A DNA stretch of 5,983 nt from Candidatus Aenigmatarchaeota archaeon (GTDB taxonomy: Archaea > Aenigmatarchaeota > Aenigmatarchaeia > GW2011-AR5), in assembly GCA_016202845.1 (NCBI GenBank), contig JACQNW010000130.1:1-5983 (forward strand), written 5' to 3'. The notes beneath the pieces are model-generated. The model searched no databases and had not been told where the DNA came from. It saw only the letters and a list, made by a program, of their open reading frames with translations. Below are positions 3,669 to 5,983 of this stretch, in pieces. A program made the translations under genes and the position numbers. Numbering within the stretch: position 1 is the first letter of the stretch; each line of letters starts with the position of its first letter.

Positions 3669-4214
3669 ATGGACGACTGCATATTTTGCAAGATACTGAA
3701 AAAGGAAATTCCTTCAATGCGCATTTATGAGAACGAAGGTGCTGTAGCGATGTTAGACGTCAAGCCTTTAGCACCAGGGCATTCGATAGTTATACCAAAA
3801 TCTCATATTGCCCTTGTTGAAGACATGAAAGACAAGGAGATGGAGCATGTTTTTTCAGCGGTTAGAACTGTCTTGCAAAAAGTTAAAAATTCTGACATAA
3901 AGCCTCATGGTTTCACGATTGGCATAAACGACGGCAAGGCTGCCCATCAATTTGTCCCGCATGTGCATGTTCATATTATTCCAAGGTTTGAAAAAGACGG
4001 CGGGGGTTCTGTCCATACTATTGTCAGCAACCCGCCTTCTATGGACTTGAAAACTGCATTTGATATGATAAACAAGGCTGAAAAGGAAGAAGAGAAAGCT
4101 GCTGTGGACAAAAAGAATGAGGAAGCGCCCACACACACTGCCTCGGCGACTGCACACCGTCCGGAAACACTGGAAGAAAAAAGAAGAAGACTTGAAAGGC
4201 AGCTTGGCCTTTAG
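3669..4214 (+). CDS. HIT-family nucleotide hydrolase/transferase with charged C-terminal tail
   Basis: The protein has 181 aa. HIT proteins cleave or transfer nucleoside monophosphates, for example from AMP-lysine-type adducts or dinucleoside polyphosphates (Hint/Ap4A hydrolase branches); the exact substrate cannot be told here. The core is residues 1-135. It starts with C4-IF-C7, the Zn-binding pair of Hint-type enzymes. LDVKPLAPGHSIVIPKSH follows at 29-46, then GINDGKAAHQFVPHVHVHIIPR at 85-106, containing the histidine triad H98-V-H100-V-H102; H100 is the expected catalytic nucleophile. The usual AAGQ is AAHQ here. From about 136 the protein has a charged, low-complexity linker and ends in a helix LEEKRRRLERQLGL, an extension seen in archaeal relatives. 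It is a soluble cytoplasmic enzyme. The end meets the truncated Nudix gene on the other strand. Confidence 0.95.
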   Translation: MDDCIFCKILKKEIPSMRIYENEGAVAMLDVKPLAPGHSIVIPKSHIALVEDMKDKEMEHVFSAVRTVLQKVKNSDIKPHGFTIGINDGKAAHQFVPHVHVHIIPRFEKDGGGSVHTIVSNPPSMDLKTAFDMINKAEKEEEKAAVDKKNEEAPTHTASATAHRPETLEEKRRRLERQLGL

Positions 4215-4509
4215 GGTAGATGTTTTTGCCTAGAAACTCTAAAGGAATTTCTATTCCTATTTCTTCCATCAGCTCACGTTTTGCAGCCTCTTCCCAAGTT
4301 TCTCCGGATTGGACATGGCCTGCAGCTGAAGTGCACCAGTGCAACGGGCAGAATTTTTTGTACTTGCTTTGCAGTTGGAGCGTAATTTTTTCTTTGTTGG
4401 CAATAAATACATGAACAATCCTATGCACGGATTTATTTTCATAAATTTCCTGCTTGGATGCAGACCCAATTACATTATCATGCTCGTCAACTATGTCAAG
4501 AAATTCCAT
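4039..4509 (-). CDS. Nudix hydrolase, apparently cut off at its 3' end
   Basis: The open frame has 156 codons, but only the first ~98 look like a Nudix protein. It starts MEFLDIVDEHDNVIG, the opening of the YfcD/isopentenyl-diphosphate-isomerase-like branch. LHWCTSAAGHVQSGE follows, then the full Nudix box G64-x5-E70-x7-R78-E79-L80-x-E82-E83-x-G85-I86, which binds the metal and the diphosphate. Family members continue with β-strands for another 60-80 residues. Here residue 99 already falls on the HIT stop codon, and everything after (FFFFLPVFPDGVQSP...) is the antisense of the HIT tail with no family resemblance. The functional part is about 4215-4509. The likely explanation is a deletion or rearrangement at the HIT stop, leaving a pseudogene or an enzyme with a replaced tail. 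The start is supported by a TATA-like box at 4532-4539. Confidence 0.7.
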   Translation of the reverse strand: MEFLDIVDEHDNVIGSASKQEIYENKSVHRIVHVFIANKEKITLQLQSKYKKFCPLHWCTSAAGHVQSGETWEEAAKRELMEEIGIEIPLEFLGKNIYPKGQAAFQVFFFFLPVFPDGVQSPRQCVWALPHSFCPQQLSLLPFQPCLSYQMQFSSP

Positions 4510-4531
4510 GATTTATTATATAACAAGAAAA

Positions 4532-4539
4532 TATTTAAT
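4532..4539 (-). promoter_or_regulatory. TATA-like box for the Nudix gene
   Basis: Reads TTAAATAT on the minus strand, centred 26 nt upstream of the ATG at 4509, giving a leaderless transcript. A retained promoter suggests the truncation of the gene is recent or the product is still made. Confidence 0.4.
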
Positions 4540-4630
4540 TCATTGGCAATTATATGATTCTTTTTGAATCTTTCTTTCGTTTTACGCCAATTAGCCTTAC
4601 GTCTCGCATGGCTTTACATAGTTTCCGATC

Positions 4631-4640
4631 CTTATATACC
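4631..4640 (+). promoter_or_regulatory. TATA box for the DUF192 gene
   Basis: CTTATATACC is centred 25 nt upstream of the ATG at 4660. It decides the start: an ATG at 4564 in the same frame would lie far upstream of this box. Confidence 0.5.
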
Positions 4641-4659
4641 TTATCACTCTTATGGATTT

Positions 4660-5109
4660 ATGAAAACATCTTGTGCATCAAGATTTTTAAAAACAAAGCT
4701 CCCTTTTGTTGCTTCAATATTGTTTGTTTCCATGTGCACCAGCGCAAGCTTTACAAAAGTCGTAATTGGAGGCACAGAAGTTTTTGTTGAAACAGCTGAT
4801 TCACCAGCAGAATGGGAAAAAGGATTAATGAACAGGGCTTCTTTAGGCGAGAACAATGGAATGCTTTTTGTTTTTCCAGACGAGCAGCAGCGAAGTTTTT
4901 GGATGAAGAACACGTTAATACCGTTGGATATAATATTCATATCGTCTGACCTTACAATAGTTGACATAAAGAGAAATTTTCAGCCATGCAGAAGCTTTTT
5001 TTGCGAGACATACAAGTCGAAGCAGCAGGCTAAGTATGTCCTGGAAGTCAACGCAGATTTTGCTGGCATCCATAACATCAAGATCGGCGACAAAGCTGCT
5101 TTTAGTTAG
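4660..5109 (+). CDS. Exported DUF192-family protein
   Basis: The protein is 149 aa from the ATG at 4660. Residues 1-30 form a signal sequence or membrane anchor: basic start (KTSCASRFLKTK), hydrophobic core (LPFVASILFVSM, 14-25), then C26-TSASF, which could be a lipid-attachment cysteine although the preceding residues are not a standard lipobox. The DUF192 domain fills 33-149. Its hallmarks are VETADSPAEWEKGLMNRASL (43-62), NNGMLFVFPDE (65-75), SFWMKNTLIPLDIIFI (79-94) and KYVLEVNADFAGIHNIKIGD (125-144). The family's biochemical role is unknown; it is widespread in bacteria and archaea, often exported. The pair C110/C115 lies where many members have PC-x-x-x-x-C. Extending the frame to an ATG at 4564 adds 32 residues that do not fit and lie upstream of the TATA box. 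Confidence 0.88.
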   Translation: MKTSCASRFLKTKLPFVASILFVSMCTSASFTKVVIGGTEVFVETADSPAEWEKGLMNRASLGENNGMLFVFPDEQQRSFWMKNTLIPLDIIFISSDLTIVDIKRNFQPCRSFFCETYKSKQQAKYVLEVNADFAGIHNIKIGDKAAFS

Positions 5110-5118
5110 CTTTAATTA
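5110..5118 (+). promoter_or_regulatory. TATA-like box for the membrane-anchored regulator gene
   Basis: CTTTAATTA directly follows the DUF192 stop codon and is centred about 26 nt before the ATG at 5140, the same leaderless spacing as the neighbours. Confidence 0.35.
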
Positions 5119-5139
5119 GTGTTCAGCAGATATTTCTTT

Positions 5140-5983
5140 ATGAAGTATGCATTCTGCGCGCTATTCATTTTGTTGTTTGTCAATTTGGTGCATGCGCTCC
5201 CGCCGGTTGAAAATCTAAGCATAAGCTATGAAATTAACAATGATATGTCTGTAAATGAAGAAATTATGATAGCATTTTCCAATGCGCTAAATAGCTCATT
5301 TACCTATACATTGCAGGGAAAGATTCACAATATAGAGGTGTTTGGTGATGGCGAGCAACTTATATTTACAATTGAGCAAAAAAATGACAAGATAACCCTC
5401 AAAATAGAATCACAGGGCAAAGCAAATATCACTATAAAGTTTGTTTCGGATGACATGGTATTCAGCAACAATGATGTGCAGCAATTTTTTTCATATGTTA
5501 ATTTTGATGTTGATATAAATCAAATGAATGCAGAAGTCAGGCTGCCTGACGGATACGGGCTTTTTGAAAATTCTTTCACCCCACTCGATGGGCAAGTCAG
5601 CACCGACGGAAAAAATATAATAGTAGAATGGAATTTTTTGGACACAAAGTCTATTATTTTCTCCGTTAAATTCCAGCAGCTAAACAAGCAGGAAAACTTT
5701 ACATTGCTTTTGCTCGCAACATCTTCAGCAATTGTTGTATTTTTGGCTTGGTTTTTTGTAAAAAAATCAAGGAATGATTTTTTTATTGGATTCAGGGAAG
5801 ATGAGAAGAACGTCATCAACTACCTGATGAATCACAAGCTTTCTTATCAAAATGCAATTGAAAAAGAGTTTCACTTTTCCAGAGCTAAAATGACGCGCAT
5901 AGTCAAGCACCTCGAGTCAAAACAATTAATAGAAAAGAAAAAATATGGAAGAACTAACAAGCTGATATGGAAAAATAAAAATA
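5140..5983 (+). CDS. Membrane-anchored winged-helix transcriptional regulator, 3' end outside the window
   Basis: Translation from the ATG at 5140 is open to the window end (281 codons seen), and probably only the last few residues are missing. Residues 1-19 are a signal peptide (MKYAFCALFILLFVNLVHA). Residues 20-185 form an exported, β-strand-rich domain with several possible N-glycosylation sites (NSS, NIT, NFT) and no recognised ligand motif. One membrane helix follows at 188-207, ending with KKSR on the inside. The cytoplasmic part, 215-281, is a winged helix-turn-helix of the MarR/DUF7343-like type: DEKNVINYLMNH (221-232), the recognition region FSRAKMTRIVKHLESKQLIEKK (246-267), then a wing KYGRTNKLIW. 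This layout is known from archaeal one-component regulators that sense outside the cell and bind DNA at the membrane. The target genes are unknown. The gene is 30 nt after the DUF192 gene. Confidence 0.85.
   Translation, partial: MKYAFCALFILLFVNLVHALPPVENLSISYEINNDMSVNEEIMIAFSNALNSSFTYTLQGKIHNIEVFGDGEQLIFTIEQKNDKITLKIESQGKANITIKFVSDDMVFSNNDVQQFFSYVNFDVDINQMNAEVRLPDGYGLFENSFTPLDGQVSTDGKNIIVEWNFLDTKSIIFSVKFQQLNKQENFTLLLLATSSAIVVFLAWFFVKKSRNDFFIGFREDEKNVINYLMNHKLSYQNAIEKEFHFSRAKMTRIVKHLESKQLIEKKKYGRTNKLIWKNKN

Noticed and set aside
4564..4659. N-terminal extension of the DUF192 protein from an ATG at 4564
   Set aside because: A consensus TATA box at 4631-4640 lies inside this stretch with correct spacing to the ATG at 4660, and a proper signal sequence begins there.

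Overview
The window reads as part of an archaeal genome, most likely a DPANN-type lineage (for example Woesearchaeota or Pacearchaeota), although the phylum cannot be fixed from this sequence. The evidence is a tRNA-Trp(CCA) gene with an 80-nt intron at the archaeal 37/38 position and no encoded CCA, and AT-rich TATA-like boxes centred about 25-27 nt upstream of most start codons, which is the spacing of leaderless archaeal transcripts. Small multi-pass membrane proteins and a membrane-anchored C-terminal winged-helix regulator also fit an archaeon.

Left part (1-970): the 3' part of an unrecognised membrane protein (+) converges on a four-helix membrane protein (-). The latter is divergent from a diguanylate cyclase (GGDEF) gene at 970-1743, a bacterial-type signalling enzyme that is uncommon in archaea. 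The cyclase promoter has a perfect 14-bp palindrome just upstream of its TATA box.

Middle part (1744-2833): an unrecognised 85-aa gene, a HicB-like protein without a visible HicA, and the intron-containing tRNA-Trp, all on the minus strand. This block lies between two near-identical copies of a hairpin-forming repeat (1734-1830 and 2701-2757). The tRNA intron contains a 5-nt match to the anticodon loop placed so that C34 falls opposite the fifth nucleotide upstream of a CUGA box. This is what a self-acting box C/D 2'-O-methylation guide would show.

Right part (2834-5983): two overlapping small membrane-protein genes, a HIT-family nucleotide hydrolase, a convergent Nudix hydrolase that appears cut off at the HIT stop codon, a secreted or membrane-tethered DUF192 protein, and a membrane-anchored winged-helix regulator running off the window end. 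Most of these genes seem to have their own promoter and little or no leader. Apart from the 2834/3333 pair there is no strong sign of a multi-gene pathway; the segment looks like housekeeping and accessory genes side by side. The most interesting signals are the tRNA-Trp intron, the GGDEF gene, the repeat-flanked block and the truncated Nudix gene.
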